From assembly GCF_014279755.1 (NCBI RefSeq), contig NZ_CP047951.1, positions 2,294,001-2,358,000 of the forward strand: a stretch of DNA of 64,000 bases, read 5' to 3'. This document shows, in pieces, positions 46,708-55,773 of this stretch; within the stretch, counting starts at the first letter, position 1; each line of letters starts with the position of its first letter. The position numbers and the translations under genes were made by a program. This DNA comes from Synechococcus sp. PROS-U-1 (lineage in GTDB: Bacteria > Cyanobacteriota > Cyanobacteriia > PCC-6307 > Cyanobiaceae). The notes under the pieces were generated by a model. It ran no database searches. It had not been told where the DNA came from and saw only the letters and a list, made by a program, of their open reading frames with translations.

Positions 46708-47627
46708 CAGGACTCCTCCTCGTGAAGTGCCATCAAAGCAAGATGCGCCAGTGGACACAAAGCATTCTCCTCAGCTGAATCAGCCCAGGGATCAGGAGTC
46801 CATGGCAGTGGTTTGTTCACAACCTGCTCACCGGCAGCAGCATCAACAATCTGATTCCAATCACAGTCATGGGCATCGTCCAGGGTTAACCACCAGCCCA
46901 GGGGGGTGGGGGCGTCCAGCGTTTGTTGCCACGCCAGAAGACAAGCGCGGGCCTCAGCGCGACAGGCGTCGAAATCAATTGTGGCAAAAGTGTGATCGAT
47001 CTCTGGAGTGCGATCCCGCATGAGAACCAAACGGACCCTTCTGTCGTGAACCAGAAGCCAGGCAAGGTCACCGCTCCAATCCTGAGTGAGCGTTGCCAAT
47101 GCCCGTAGAGCATCGGTCAATGACCAACTGATCCGACGCAAAGGCAGGTCCGCGATCTCAGCCACTTCAATCCAAGCCTGCAACGATGAACGCGGTATTC
47201 CGGCAACAGCAATGCTGTCTTGAATTGATGTGGTCAACAGATAGCTCTGCTCGAGATCGAACGGGAGATCCACGGAACCAAGGCAGTCGCGACGCAAACC
47301 TTCGGTGGTGAAAGCATCTGCACTCAAACCGTCAATGACACGCCAATGGGCCGCTGCAGGAGGAAGGCAAAGCACCAGTTCAGCACCGGGAAGATCCAGA
47401 TCAAATAGAAGATCAGCGATCAACTCACCAATTGCTTCTCGGTTTTGAGGTGAACCATCACGACAGGCACCATTGGGCCAGGAAGCAGAACGGAAATTCC
47501 AACGGCGACCATGTCTCCAACAGAAGGTCGCTCCCGCATCAGAGATCGTCACCAGCACCGGACGGGGATGAATCAAGCGGGACCACGCCAAGCGGCTGGC
47601 TTGCCACTGCGGCAGTGTGGAAAACAT
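46704..47627 (-). CDS. pilM: Pilus assembly ATPase-fold protein PilM
   Basis: A 307-residue actin-like (ASKHA) protein that anchors PilN in the cytoplasm. The sequence is divergent from proteobacterial PilM, but ISDAGATFCWRHG, LVLCLPPAAAHWRVIDGLS, SVDLPFDLEQSYLL and SLTDALRALATLTQDWSGDLAWLL are compatible, and the operon order M-N-O-Q fixes the assignment. ATG 47627 is used; a GTG at 47639 is an alternative. First gene of the operon. Confidence 0.82.
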   Translation of the reverse strand: MFSTLPQWQASRLAWSRLIHPRPVLVTISDAGATFCWRHGRRWNFRSASWPNGACRDGSPQNREAIGELIADLLFDLDLPGAELVLCLPPAAAHWRVIDGLSADAFTTEGLRRDCLGSVDLPFDLEQSYLLTTSIQDSIAVAGIPRSSLQAWIEVAEIADLPLRRISWSLTDALRALATLTQDWSGDLAWLLVHDRRVRLVLMRDRTPEIDHTFATIDFDACRAEARACLLAWQQTLDAPTPLGWWLTLDDAHDCDWNQIVDAAAGEQVVNKPLPWTPDPWADSAEENALCPLAHLALMALHEEESW

Positions 47628-47639
47628 GAATGGCGGCAC

Positions 47640-47795
47640 TGGACTCGTGACCAGTCACCAAAAACTATCAAAACTTGGTAGTAATTAGTAGGAAAGACAG
47701 ACAACTAAGCAAACCATGAGGAGCGCATGAGAATCTGCAAAAAAAACGACAGCCTGAACGGCTAACACTAAAGTGAAAGGATCTAAAGGCTAGTC
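47640..47795. other. AT-rich divergent gap between pilM and the giant exoprotein gene
   Basis: About 155 nt, distinctly A+T-richer than the flanks on the pil side. It holds a short palindrome GTGACCAGTCAC at 47647-47658, probably the promoters for both directions, and a 12-codon frame at 47727 that I do not consider a gene. Confidence 0.5.
47769..47774 (+). promoter_or_regulatory. Candidate -10 element of the exoprotein gene
   Basis: TAAAGT, 21 nt before ATG 47796. In such AT-rich sequence a match may be chance. Confidence 0.25.
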
Positions 47796-50700
47796 ATGGC
47801 AGGACTGATCGTTAAGGATATCAACCCCAATGGGAGCTCGTCCCCAAATGAGCTCATTGATATTGAAGGAATTCTATATTTTGTGGCTGATTCTGGATCA
47901 GCGGATGACAGCTCTACACCACCCAGTGACGGCGACAACAATGATGAAAGCGAAGAAGGCAACGAAGAAGGCAGCCAAAACACAGGCGCTAACACTGGAA
48001 TTGGTCTTTGGAAAAGCGATGGGAGTGATGGCGGAACACGGCTGATACGGTCATTTGATGGCATCAGCAATCTGACGGAAGCAAATGGAAAGCTTTATTT
48101 CATAGCCCAAGATTCTGATCAATATGAAATCTGGAGCAGTGATGGAACATCAGCCGGAACAACAAAAGTCGACACTCTCTATCCAGGATCAGATAATTTT
48201 GCAGCATACAATTTATTTGCAGAAGATGACACACTCTTTTTCAGCTCAAGTGGCCCGCAAGGAAGCCGCAATGGCTATGAGTTATGGCGCTGGGAAGGAG
48301 ATGATGTAGGGACCAAGCTGTTTAAAAACTTATTTCCTGATCGATACATTACAAATCAATCGATCGAAGTCGACGATACAACAGGCGAACAGACATTAAC
48401 AATTGAAACAGCTGAATTCAGCACCAATAACCCTGAGTTTTCCACAGATTCTTTCCCAGGAAGTTTCACAAGTGCCGGTGGGGGAAACTTTTTCTTTACC
48501 GCTTATTCAACGCAAACTGTTGACGCCGTCATTGACGGCTTTGCCGATACCATTCAACTTGGGGGAATCGAACTCTGGTTCAGCAACGGCACCGAAAATG
48601 GCACATATCCCATACCAATCAATAATGAAAGCTACAGAATATACAACCCAATCGATGGCACGGCTTCGCCACCTAACCTCTACGACGAATATTACACTGC
48701 AACAGGCAGTTCATTTCCCAAAAGCTTAACGGCATTCAAAAAAAATCTCTACTTCACTGCCAATGACGGGAGCAATGGATTTGAACTCTGGTCGATCAGC
48801 AACCAAGGGGTTGGTGAAAAACTTGTCAAGGATATCCATCCAGATGGGAGTTCAACACCAGAAGAGCTCACCGTTGTTGGCAATCGGCTGTTTTTCACAG
48901 CAGATGACGGAAGCGGAAGGCAGCTTTGGGTCATAACCGAGAAGAACAAAGTTCAAAAGATTGAAAAGAGTGGAGAAGATCCGCGCCATCTCACAGAAAT
49001 CGACGGCAAGCTTTACTACTCCGCAAAATCAAGCAAAGGGCGAGAGCCGTGGGTGATCAAGAATGGAAAATCTGCGCAACAATTGCAGGATATCAATCCA
49101 GGAATCAGATCTTCCAATCCTCAGAACTTCCAGCTGATTGAAACTAAAACAAAAAAAGGCAATCAAAAATTTCTTTATTTTTCTGCTAACGGCGGAGAAC
49201 GAGGGATTGAGCTTTGGAGCCAAAATATCAGCAAAAATAATAGTGATGTCGAGCTATTTGCGGATATTTATAGTGGCCCTTCCAGCAGCGATCCTCGTCA
49301 ACTTATCAATACTGACCAGCAACTTTTATTCACAGCAAATGATGGTAAGCGTGGCCGAGAACTCTGGACAATTGGACCAAGCATTGAAGGACCAAGTGGA
49401 AATATCGGCGCAAAAGAGTCGACCATAGAAGTCTATGAAAATCAAACTTTTGTCTACACCTTCTCCAGCACCATTGAAGATCCAGATTCAGTAATTTGGA
49501 GCATCAATGGCGGTGTTGACAGCAAGCGGTTCAAGATTGATAAAAAAACAGGCGCACTGAATTTCAAGTCGTCTCCAAATTACGAAAAACCCAACGACTT
49601 CAGCCGCGACAACAACTATGAGGTCGTTATCAGAGCTACAGATGATGATTTGGGGCTGAAGGCCGATCAATTCGTCACCGTGACGGTTCTCGATGTAGCC
49701 ACATCAGCTGGATGCACAGATGATGATCAAGACAATTGCGAGTCAAATCCTCCAGTCACAGTCGAAAGTAGCCTCGTCAAAAACATAAGGGCAAGTGCGC
49801 AAAGCTCAAATCCGGAAGAACTCTATAATCATCGCGGACAATTATTTTTTAGTGCAAATAACGGTCGTAATGGTCAGGAGCCTTGGGTCAGCCAGGGATC
49901 CACAGAATCGACAAAACTGTTTCTAGATATCAATAAAGGCAAAAAAAATTCTTCCCCAGCATCATTCACAAGCTACAAGCAATCACTTTTCTTTGCGGCA
50001 AATGATGGTCGCAACGGCGCCGAACTATGGATCACCGATGGAAAGCAAAAAGGGACAGAATTGGTAGCTGATATCCAGCCTGGAGAAGGCAGCTCGTCTC
50101 CATCTGATTTGTTGGTTCAGAACAACAGCCTTTATATGGCAGCCGATGACGGTTTACGCGGACGCGAACTCTGGCGCTACGACTTGAAAACAGACCAAGC
50201 TGCATTAGTGCATGACATCCGCTCAGGCTCAAGAATAGGATCCAATCCCAGCGAGCTGACGGCACTGAACGGCAATATCATTTTTGCCGCTGAAGGCAAT
50301 AGCTATGGCCGTGAATTATGGAGCAGTGATGGTACCAAAAGCGGCACCAAGATGATGCTGGATATTAATCCGGGCACATTGGATTCTGATCCAGAAGATT
50401 TTAGCCTTCTCCAAGGCGATCTTTATTTTACTGGAAACACCTACCTCTACGGACGTCAAATCTTAAAACTGGACGGCAGTGGTCTGAACGTCACTGAAAT
50501 ACGAGGAAGCCTGGGAGAGGCAAAAGCAACTGAGCCAGATGATTTGCACGCTTCCCGCGATCAACTTTTCTTTAGTGCCGTCACAAGGATTGATCCTTCG
50601 GACGACAGCGACAACACAACACCGTCCACAGGGGGAACATCCGATTCGGGATCAGATCCCGGTGGATTCATGGTTGCTGCTGACGGGATCGAAACAAAAG

Positions 50701-51788
50701 CACTTGATTATATAGAAGATTACAACAGGAATATTGACTCCTACAGAGAGTTCGACAACCCTGAGTTTCTTAATTTCGCAAGATTTTGGGCAGATGCACT
50801 GGCAACCTCAATCCTTGTCGAAAACAATGATGCTTCACTCGCTGAAGACTGGAATCAATACTATCAACCTCTCTCCGATCAATCCTTATCTACATCTCTA
50901 CCCATTCGGATCCCCGAAGGAATCCCCTCCACTGCTGCATCTCGAAGCACAGACTCCTCCCCTGATGGAAGCACCAGCATTCCCAGCGAGGACGACAACC
51001 AAAACAGCCTTGGCCGAGAGCTCTGGATTTCCAATGGCAAAGCAAAAGGCAACACACTGCTGAAAGACATCAATCCAGGGGAAGGCAGCTCAGATCCGAA
51101 GGGATTCGTAACGGTGGGCACGAAAACTTACTTCAGTGCCAATGATGGAGAATTTGGAGAAGAGCTGTGGATCAGCGATGGAACCCAGAGCGGAACATAT
51201 ATGCTCAGCGACATCAATAAAGGATCCAAAGATTCATCCCCCAGATCAATCACTGAAGTGGATGGCGTGGTTTATTTCTCCGCCAAAAGCGAAAATCATG
51301 GTCGCGAACTCTGGAGAATCGGCACACCGAATCTCAGCACACAGTCATCCAAAAGGTCCAAACAAAATAATCTCAGCGCAAAAGAGCTGAACTTAACAAG
51401 ATTGGTTAATGACAAACGTGGCAGAGGACGACTTGTCGGCAAAAAAAACACTGCCGATGAATTCATCTTCTCAAAAGACAATCAATTTGGAACCAAGAAG
51501 GCAGATCAGATCACGCGATTCTCAAGGAATGAAGGAGACACCATTCAGCTGAACCCGAATTCATTCGCGGGGATCAAAAAGCGACACTTCAAGACCACCA
51601 ATACATTGCAGAAGTTCAACCGTGAGCTTGAACGCAAGAGCAACATTATCTATTTCGAGCCCACTGGAGAACTCTATTTCGATCAGAACGGACGCAAAGC
51701 CGGCTTCGGAGATCCCAACGAGTCAGGGCTGTTTGCCATTCTCAAGGGTGCTCCAGATCTCAACCCGACAGACATTGGCCTGATTTGA
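47796..51788 (+). CDS. Giant ELWxxDGT-repeat exoprotein with cadherin-like domain
   Basis: A 1330-residue acidic protein made mainly of ELWxxDGT-type repeats of about 45-50 residues (for example YEIWSSDGTSAGTT, RELWSSDGTKSGTK, EELWISDGTQSGTY), each followed by D-I-N/x-P-G and LYFSANDG. Repeats span about residues 1-525, 650-900 and 1070-1180. A cadherin-like domain (YENQTFVYTFSS to VTVTVLDV) lies at about 535-635, an unassigned insert at about 930-1070, and a C-terminal domain (1215-1330; EGDTIQLNPNSF, GELYFDQNG) resembles tails of type I-secreted RTX-like proteins. No N-terminal signal peptide, consistent with type I secretion. Base composition is AT-richer than neighbours, suggesting transfer or relaxed selection. 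Probably cell-surface; exact role unknown. Confidence 0.88.
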   Translation: MAGLIVKDINPNGSSSPNELIDIEGILYFVADSGSADDSSTPPSDGDNNDESEEGNEEGSQNTGANTGIGLWKSDGSDGGTRLIRSFDGISNLTEANGKLYFIAQDSDQYEIWSSDGTSAGTTKVDTLYPGSDNFAAYNLFAEDDTLFFSSSGPQGSRNGYELWRWEGDDVGTKLFKNLFPDRYITNQSIEVDDTTGEQTLTIETAEFSTNNPEFSTDSFPGSFTSAGGGNFFFTAYSTQTVDAVIDGFADTIQLGGIELWFSNGTENGTYPIPINNESYRIYNPIDGTASPPNLYDEYYTATGSSFPKSLTAFKKNLYFTANDGSNGFELWSISNQGVGEKLVKDIHPDGSSTPEELTVVGNRLFFTADDGSGRQLWVITEKNKVQKIEKSGEDPRHLTEIDGKLYYSAKSSKGREPWVIKNGKSAQQLQDINPGIRSSNPQNFQLIETKTKKGNQKFLYFSANGGERGIELWSQNISKNNSDVELFADIYSGPSSSDPRQLINTDQQLLFTANDGKRGRELWTIGPSIEGPSGNIGAKESTIEVYENQTFVYTFSSTIEDPDSVIWSINGGVDSKRFKIDKKTGALNFKSSPNYEKPNDFSRDNNYEVVIRATDDDLGLKADQFVTVTVLDVATSAGCTDDDQDNCESNPPVTVESSLVKNIRASAQSSNPEELYNHRGQLFFSANNGRNGQEPWVSQGSTESTKLFLDINKGKKNSSPASFTSYKQSLFFAANDGRNGAELWITDGKQKGTELVADIQPGEGSSSPSDLLVQNNSLYMAADDGLRGRELWRYDLKTDQAALVHDIRSGSRIGSNPSELTALNGNIIFAAEGNSYGRELWSSDGTKSGTKMMLDINPGTLDSDPEDFSLLQGDLYFTGNTYLYGRQILKLDGSGLNVTEIRGSLGEAKATEPDDLHASRDQLFFSAVTRIDPSDDSDNTTPSTGGTSDSGSDPGGFMVAADGIETKALDYIEDYNRNIDSYREFDNPEFLNFARFWADALATSILVENNDASLAEDWNQYYQPLSDQSLSTSLPIRIPEGIPSTAASRSTDSSPDGSTSIPSEDDNQNSLGRELWISNGKAKGNTLLKDINPGEGSSDPKGFVTVGTKTYFSANDGEFGEELWISDGTQSGTYMLSDINKGSKDSSPRSITEVDGVVYFSAKSENHGRELWRIGTPNLSTQSSKRSKQNNLSAKELNLTRLVNDKRGRGRLVGKKNTADEFIFSKDNQFGTKKADQITRFSRNEGDTIQLNPNSFAGIKKRHFKTTNTLQKFNRELERKSNIIYFEPTGELYFDQNGRKAGFGDPNESGLFAILKGAPDLNPTDIGLI

Positions 51789-51795
51789 TCTGATT

Positions 51796-52977
51796 TCAGT
51801 CCTGCCAGGGCAAACCAGTGCCGGACGCCTCAGCAATCGTGCGGAGACCATGGCGATCCAGCTGGAGCAGCAGACCCTCCAAGATCCGCGGCACCAGATC
51901 CGGCCCTTGAAAAATCCAACCGGTGTAGAGCTGCACCAGCGATGCACCCGCCGTAATCCGCTCCCAGGCGGCTTCCGCAGAATCAATGCCACCCACTCCG
52001 ATCAAAGGCAACGCAGGGCCAGCACTGGCCCGTAGCCGACGAATCACCTCCTGAGCCCTGTGGCGCAGCGGCGCACCGCTGAGCCCACCGGCCTCCTCCG
52101 CGAGGGTGCGCCCGGTCTGAGTCAGACGCCGTTGCTCCAGGCCAAGCCGATTGAGACTGGTGTTGACCGCGATCACACCGGCCAAGCCCTCCTCAAAGGC
52201 CAGACGAGCAATGGCATCGATCGACTCATCGTCCAAATCCGGTGCGATTTTCACGAGCAGTGGCGGGCAGGCCGCCAAGCGTCGCAGCCGCTCCACAAGT
52301 CGCCGCAACTGGGTGGTGTCTTGCAGATCCCGCAGTCCGGGTGTGTTGGGAGAGCTGACGTTGATCACTGCGTAGTCCGCCATCGGAGACAACAACTCCA
52401 GGGAGGCCGCGTAGTCATCTGGGGCCTGCTCCAGGGCCGTGATTTTGGATTTGCCGACATTGATCCCGAGCACAGCAGACCGCCGGCCCGGTGGATCCAA
52501 GCGTTGCCGCTCCAGCGTTTTCAACAGCGCCTGGGCGCCGTCATTGTTGAATCCCATCCGGTTCAACGCTGCCTGTTCTTCCGCCAAACGAAACAGCCGC
52601 GGTTTTGGGTTACCCGGCTGGCCATGCCAAGTCACCGTGCCCACTTCGGCAAAGCCAAAGCCGAAGCAATCCCAGATACCAGCCGCTACTCCGTTTTTGT
52701 CAAACCCCGCCGCCAAACCCACCGGGTTGGGGAAACGGCAACCAAACAAGACCTGCTCCAGGCGCAGATCACGCCGTTGAAGATCTGCCGCCACGCCACC
52801 GAGCACCGTGGTCACCCCTGGCCAACGCCGCCGCAGGCTGGCCTGACCCAGCGCCGTCAGCGCTGTACGCGACAGCTGTTCAGCGTCCAGGCCGTCGTCT
52901 CGCGCCAGTGCCGGACCAAGCCAACGTTGATAGAAGGCACCGCTGCTGAGCGGTCCGGCCGAAGAGGACGGCGACAT
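51796..52977 (-). CDS. pyrD: Dihydroorotate dehydrogenase (quinone), class 2
   Basis: Membrane-associated FMN enzyme oxidising dihydroorotate with quinone. The 393 residues have the class 2 N-terminal extension ([20 protein letters not shown]), [64 protein letters not shown] (active-site Ser), [31 protein letters not shown] and [32 protein letters not shown] 52977 is chosen over an upstream frame opening. 8 nt downstream of the rnhA stop. Confidence 0.97.
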   Translation of the reverse strand: MSPSSSAGPLSSGAFYQRWLGPALARDDGLDAEQLSRTALTALGQASLRRRWPGVTTVLGGVAADLQRRDLRLEQVLFGCRFPNPVGLAAGFDKNGVAAGIWDCFGFGFAEVGTVTWHGQPGNPKPRLFRLAEEQAALNRMGFNNDGAQALLKTLERQRLDPPGRRSAVLGINVGKSKITALEQAPDDYAASLELLSPMADYAVINVSSPNTPGLRDLQDTTQLRRLVERLRRLAACPPLLVKIAPDLDDESIDAIARLAFEEGLAGVIAVNTSLNRLGLEQRRLTQTGRTLAEEAGGLSGAPLRHRAQEVIRRLRASAGPALPLIGVGGIDSAEAAWERITAGASLVQLYTGWIFQGPDLVPRILEGLLLQLDRHGLRTIAEASGTGLPWQD

Positions 52978-52985
52978 GCTCGGGC

Positions 52986-53732
52986 TCAGGACTGTCCTGA
53001 TCCTGCCTCGCGGCGTTGCAGGGTCCAGCGGCCATCCCCCTGGGGTTGCACAGTCCAATCCCTCCAGATCCAGCTCTCCCGCTTGGTTTCCAGCTGTTTG
53101 AACGGCTGTTCCACCAACTGCGCCAGCTCCGTCAACGACAGGCTGTATCCGCCCTGCGCCAACCGATCCGCCACCTCCAAACGTGACAACAACAACAGCA
53201 GAGGCTTGGGAGCAGCCTCTGGCACGGCCTCCGAAGAAGGCCGCTTGGACGCTCCCTGCTGCAGGACCAAGCCCGGCTGCGCAGCATGGGAGAACGCCAC
53301 AGCAATGCGGTCCACCCGTTCGTTGTCTGGATCACCGCTGTGGCCTTTGACGTACCGCAGGGGGACGTCGTCCAGGCGGGCGGTATCGAGGGCCTTCCAG
53401 AGATCCTGATTGAGCACTGGCTTGCCGGCAGCCGTCTTCCAGCCTTTGCGCTTCCAGCCTTTGATCCAGGACCCCAGACCATCAATCAGGTATTTACTGT
53501 CGGTGCGCAGGGTGAGATCGGGATGACGGGGCAGTTGCTCAAGGCGTTGCAACACCTCCAACGCCGCCTGCAATTCCATGCGGTTGTTGGTGGTGTCGGG
53601 CGCATGGCCCCCGAATTCCTCAACACTGCCGTCTTCAAAACGCAATAAGGCACCCCAACCTCCCGGACCAGGGTTGCCGCTGCAGGCACCGTCGGTCGCT
53701 GCAGCCACAACACGTCCCCGTCCTTCGGCCAT
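52986..53732 (-). CDS. rnhA: Ribonuclease HI with C-terminal extension
   Basis: Cleaves RNA of RNA-DNA hybrids. The catalytic domain covers about residues 8-155 and has the acidic tetrad: [14 protein letters not shown] (Asp), [12 protein letters not shown] (Glu), [11 protein letters not shown] (Asp) and [12 protein letters not shown] (Asp). A further 90 residues follow, [13 protein letters not shown] then [26 protein letters not shown], ending in a Trp-rich region ([11 protein letters not shown]). This tail is not part of canonical RNase HI (about 155 residues) and looks like a small added domain. Same strand as and upstream of pyrD. Confidence 0.93.
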   Translation of the reverse strand: MAEGRGRVVAAATDGACSGNPGPGGWGALLRFEDGSVEEFGGHAPDTTNNRMELQAALEVLQRLEQLPRHPDLTLRTDSKYLIDGLGSWIKGWKRKGWKTAAGKPVLNQDLWKALDTARLDDVPLRYVKGHSGDPDNERVDRIAVAFSHAAQPGLVLQQGASKRPSSEAVPEAAPKPLLLLLSRLEVADRLAQGGYSLSLTELAQLVEQPFKQLETKRESWIWRDWTVQPQGDGRWTLQRREAGSGQS

Positions 53733-53783
53733 TGATCTGTCCCAACACTGTTCGGTACAACACGGTTTCTGGGGTCACCGTGC

Positions 53784-54524
53784 ATGAGCCGAACCTACCT
53801 GCGGGCTGCCGGGCTGACTGCCGTGGGGCTGATGGGCGCTGGCCTACCGCAGGAGGGCGCGGCGCGGCCCCTGTTTGAGAGCACAGCAGTTCCTCAGGAG
53901 CGCTTCGCTGTCCTCGCACAACCCGTTGGGAGGGCCCAGTGGAAATTGCTGGTTCTGGAACAAATCAAGCCCCAACCGCGCTGCTGGACGCCACGCCAGG
54001 ACGGACTGGTGGAGCCCAGCCTGAATCGCTTCGACTTCACCAGAATCTGCAAGCGCTACCTGGACAGCAATGGCTACTCGTTGCGCAGCGGTGACCAAGA
54101 TCTCGGAACCCGCTTCCGCTTCCGTCTCAAACAATCCGGCGCATCACTGAAACTCGAAGCCCTCGACCCCCAGCAAAGGGCACCACTCCTGGTCGGGCAG
54201 GCCCCTGTCCACCGTCGTGATCCCAACGGATTCGTCCCCCTGCAACTGGCACCTGGCTGGGCACTGGAACGGCGCGTTTACCAAGGGCGCAAGCTGAACC
54301 ATCTGTACTTTGCCCACAAGGCACCGGTGAACCTGCTGCTCGCACGGGCCAGCAGCCAAGGCCAACGTTCCGGATTCAGGCGATTGGGAACGCCGATGCC
54401 ACCGGTCGCACCACCTCCCCTCCCTGCCGCAGGACCAACGCGCAGAAGAGCAGGTCGAACAACAGCCAGCCGCATAGTTAGCAGTGGCCCGATTCGATTG
54501 CAGGTGATTCCCTACGGCCGTTGA
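53784..54524 (+). CDS. DUF3747 exported protein
   Basis: A 246-residue protein with a signal peptide (LRAAGLTAVGLMGAGLPQEGAA). The mature part matches the cyanobacterial DUF3747 pattern: VAQPVGRAQWKLLVLEQ-like start, PQPRCWTPRQDGLVEPSLNRFDFTRICKRYLDSNGYSLRSGDQDL spread over residues about 65-110, and LAPGWALERRVYQGRKLNHLYF near 165. The last 40 residues are Pro/Ala-rich and basic. Probably periplasmic or surface-exposed; function unknown. Confidence 0.83.
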   Translation: MSRTYLRAAGLTAVGLMGAGLPQEGAARPLFESTAVPQERFAVLAQPVGRAQWKLLVLEQIKPQPRCWTPRQDGLVEPSLNRFDFTRICKRYLDSNGYSLRSGDQDLGTRFRFRLKQSGASLKLEALDPQQRAPLLVGQAPVHRRDPNGFVPLQLAPGWALERRVYQGRKLNHLYFAHKAPVNLLLARASSQGQRSGFRRLGTPMPPVAPPPLPAAGPTRRRAGRTTASRIVSSGPIRLQVIPYGR

Positions 54525-54569
54525 CGGCAAACCGGCACAGTGCCAGTCGAGAGAGCGACCAGACAGGGG

Positions 54570-54597
54570 CTGACAATCAAATCCTCGCTCTTAGTTT
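54570..54597 (+). promoter_or_regulatory. Candidate sigma70-type promoter for a small RNA
   Basis: CTGACA at 54570-54575 (one mismatch to TTGACA), 16-nt spacer, TAGTTT at 54592-54597. It is the only place in the window where I see a -35 and a -10 at standard spacing, and no coding region follows. Confidence 0.45.
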
Positions 54598-54603
54598 GCA
54601 TTT

Positions 54604-54701
54604 GTGTGAGGAGTGCAGAACGCCTCTTCAGGGTCGAAACAAGGACAGACTCCTGAACGTGTTCCTCTCGACGAAAGCTCCGCCTTTGGCGGGGCTTTTT
54701 T
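54604..54701 (+). ncRNA. Candidate small RNA, about 98 nt
   Basis: A transcript beginning about 7 nt after the TAGTTT element would run to the terminator at 54676-54701. Internal complementarity TTCAGG (54627-54632) with CCTGAA (54652-54657) and GTCGA with TCGAC can form a stem before the terminator. It shows no resemblance I can see to 6S RNA, tmRNA, RNase P RNA or SRP RNA. It could instead be the 3' UTR of the DUF3747 gene. Confidence 0.4.
54676..54701 (+). terminator. Rho-independent terminator
   Basis: Stem AGCTCCGCC/GGCGGGGCT (54676-54684 with 54688-54696, one G-T pair), 3-nt loop, followed by a run of T ending at 54701. It serves the plus strand. Confidence 0.8.
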
Positions 54702-54718
54702 GTTGGCAGCCGAACAAC

Positions 54719-54748
54719 ATAAAAAAAACCGGCCCACGAGGGACCGGT
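54719..54748 (-). terminator. Rho-independent terminator of the rpl operon
   Basis: On the minus strand ACCGGTCC pairs with GGGCCGGT (54728-54748), followed by eight T residues. It lies 50 nt past the rplL stop and closes the secE-nusG-rplKAJL transcript. Confidence 0.85.
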
Positions 54749-54798
54749 GGCTGGGCAACAACAAGCAGGGAAGAGGGGCATGCCCTCTCCCGAGCCGA

Positions 54799-55191
54799 TC
54801 ACTTGAGGGTGACCTTGCCGCCTGCTTCTTCGATCTCTTTCTTGAGAGCTTCGGCGTCGGCCTTGGAGATGCCTTCCTTGACGGGCTTGGGGGCAGCTTC
54901 CACCAGAGCCTTGGCATCGCCGAGGCCGAGGCCGGTGGCGTTGCGGACGGCCTTGAGGACCTTGATCTTGGCTGCAGCGTCGAAGCTTTCGAGGATGACG
55001 TCGAATTCAGACTTCTCCTCAGCGGCTTCGCCACCGCCACCAGCAGCAGCGCCGGGGGCAGCCATCACAACACCAGCAGATGCTGCGGCAGACACACCGA
55101 AAGCCTCTTCGATCTGCTTGACAAGCTCGGAAGCTTCAAGCAGGGAGAGGGATTTCAGCGATTCGAGAATTTCGTCGGTTTTTGCAGACAT
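54799..55191 (-). CDS. rplL: 50S ribosomal protein L7/L12
   Basis: The 130-residue stalk protein that recruits translation factors. It has the N-terminal dimerisation domain ([24 protein letters not shown] split at usual positions), an Ala/Gly-rich hinge ([20 protein letters not shown]) and the C-terminal factor-binding domain ([18 protein letters not shown] and [20 protein letters not shown]). Last gene of the operon, 54 nt after rplJ. Confidence 0.99.
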   Translation of the reverse strand: MSAKTDEILESLKSLSLLEASELVKQIEEAFGVSAAASAGVVMAAPGAAAGGGGEAAEEKSEFDVILESFDAAAKIKVLKAVRNATGLGLGDAKALVEAAPKPVKEGISKADAEALKKEIEEAGGKVTLK

Positions 55192-55245
55192 GGTTTTGAA
55201 AGGGGAAGCAACAGATCAATGAACAGTGGTCTCGGCAGAGCCGAA

Positions 55246-55773
55246 TCAGCCTTCGCCGCCTTCGGCGTGCTGCTTGAGCGCCCTGGCCATACCAGAGGGA
55301 ACCTCGTTGATGCCCACAGCGACCTTCGTGGCCACGGCGTTGATGGCACCGGCGATCTGAGCCATGAGCTGCTCCTTGGAGGGGAGATCAGCAATGGCTT
55401 TGATCTCGTCCTGCGACAGAAGCTTGCCTTCGAAAAGGCCGCCCTTGGTCTCGGACTTTTTGAGTTCCTTCTGGAAGGTCTGAACGGCCTTCACACCAGC
55501 ACCAACATCGCCCTTCACCAGGACGAAGGCGTTGGTACCGGTCAGCAGGGAGTCGAGGCTGGCCCAGTTGCTGTCGCCATCAATGGCACGGCGCATCAAG
55601 GTGTTTTTGGTCACCTTGCAAACGCTGTCGCTGGCCCGCAGACGATCCCGCAGGTCAGACATCTCCTTGATGGACAGGCCCTTGAAATCAAGGACAAGTG
55701 CCAGTTCGGCGTCGGCGAGGAGCTCCTTGAGCTCTCCGACGATCTGCTGCTTGTTCTCCAGCGTGCGGCCCAT
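55246..55773 (-). CDS. rplJ: 50S ribosomal protein L10
   Basis: A 175-residue protein that anchors the L7/L12 stalk to 23S rRNA. N-terminal [35 protein letters not shown] and [12 protein letters not shown] are typical L10 features, and the C-terminal helix that binds L12 dimers includes [25 protein letters not shown]. Preceded by a structured 240-nt gap that probably includes the autoregulatory leader. Confidence 0.99.
   Translation of the reverse strand: MGRTLENKQQIVGELKELLADAELALVLDFKGLSIKEMSDLRDRLRASDSVCKVTKNTLMRRAIDGDSNWASLDSLLTGTNAFVLVKGDVGAGVKAVQTFQKELKKSETKGGLFEGKLLSQDEIKAIADLPSKEQLMAQIAGAINAVATKVAVGINEVPSGMARALKQHAEGGEG

Noticed and set aside
47727-47765. 12-codon frame between pilM and the exoprotein gene
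   Set aside because: Too short and without context to support a peptide; may be chance in AT-rich DNA.
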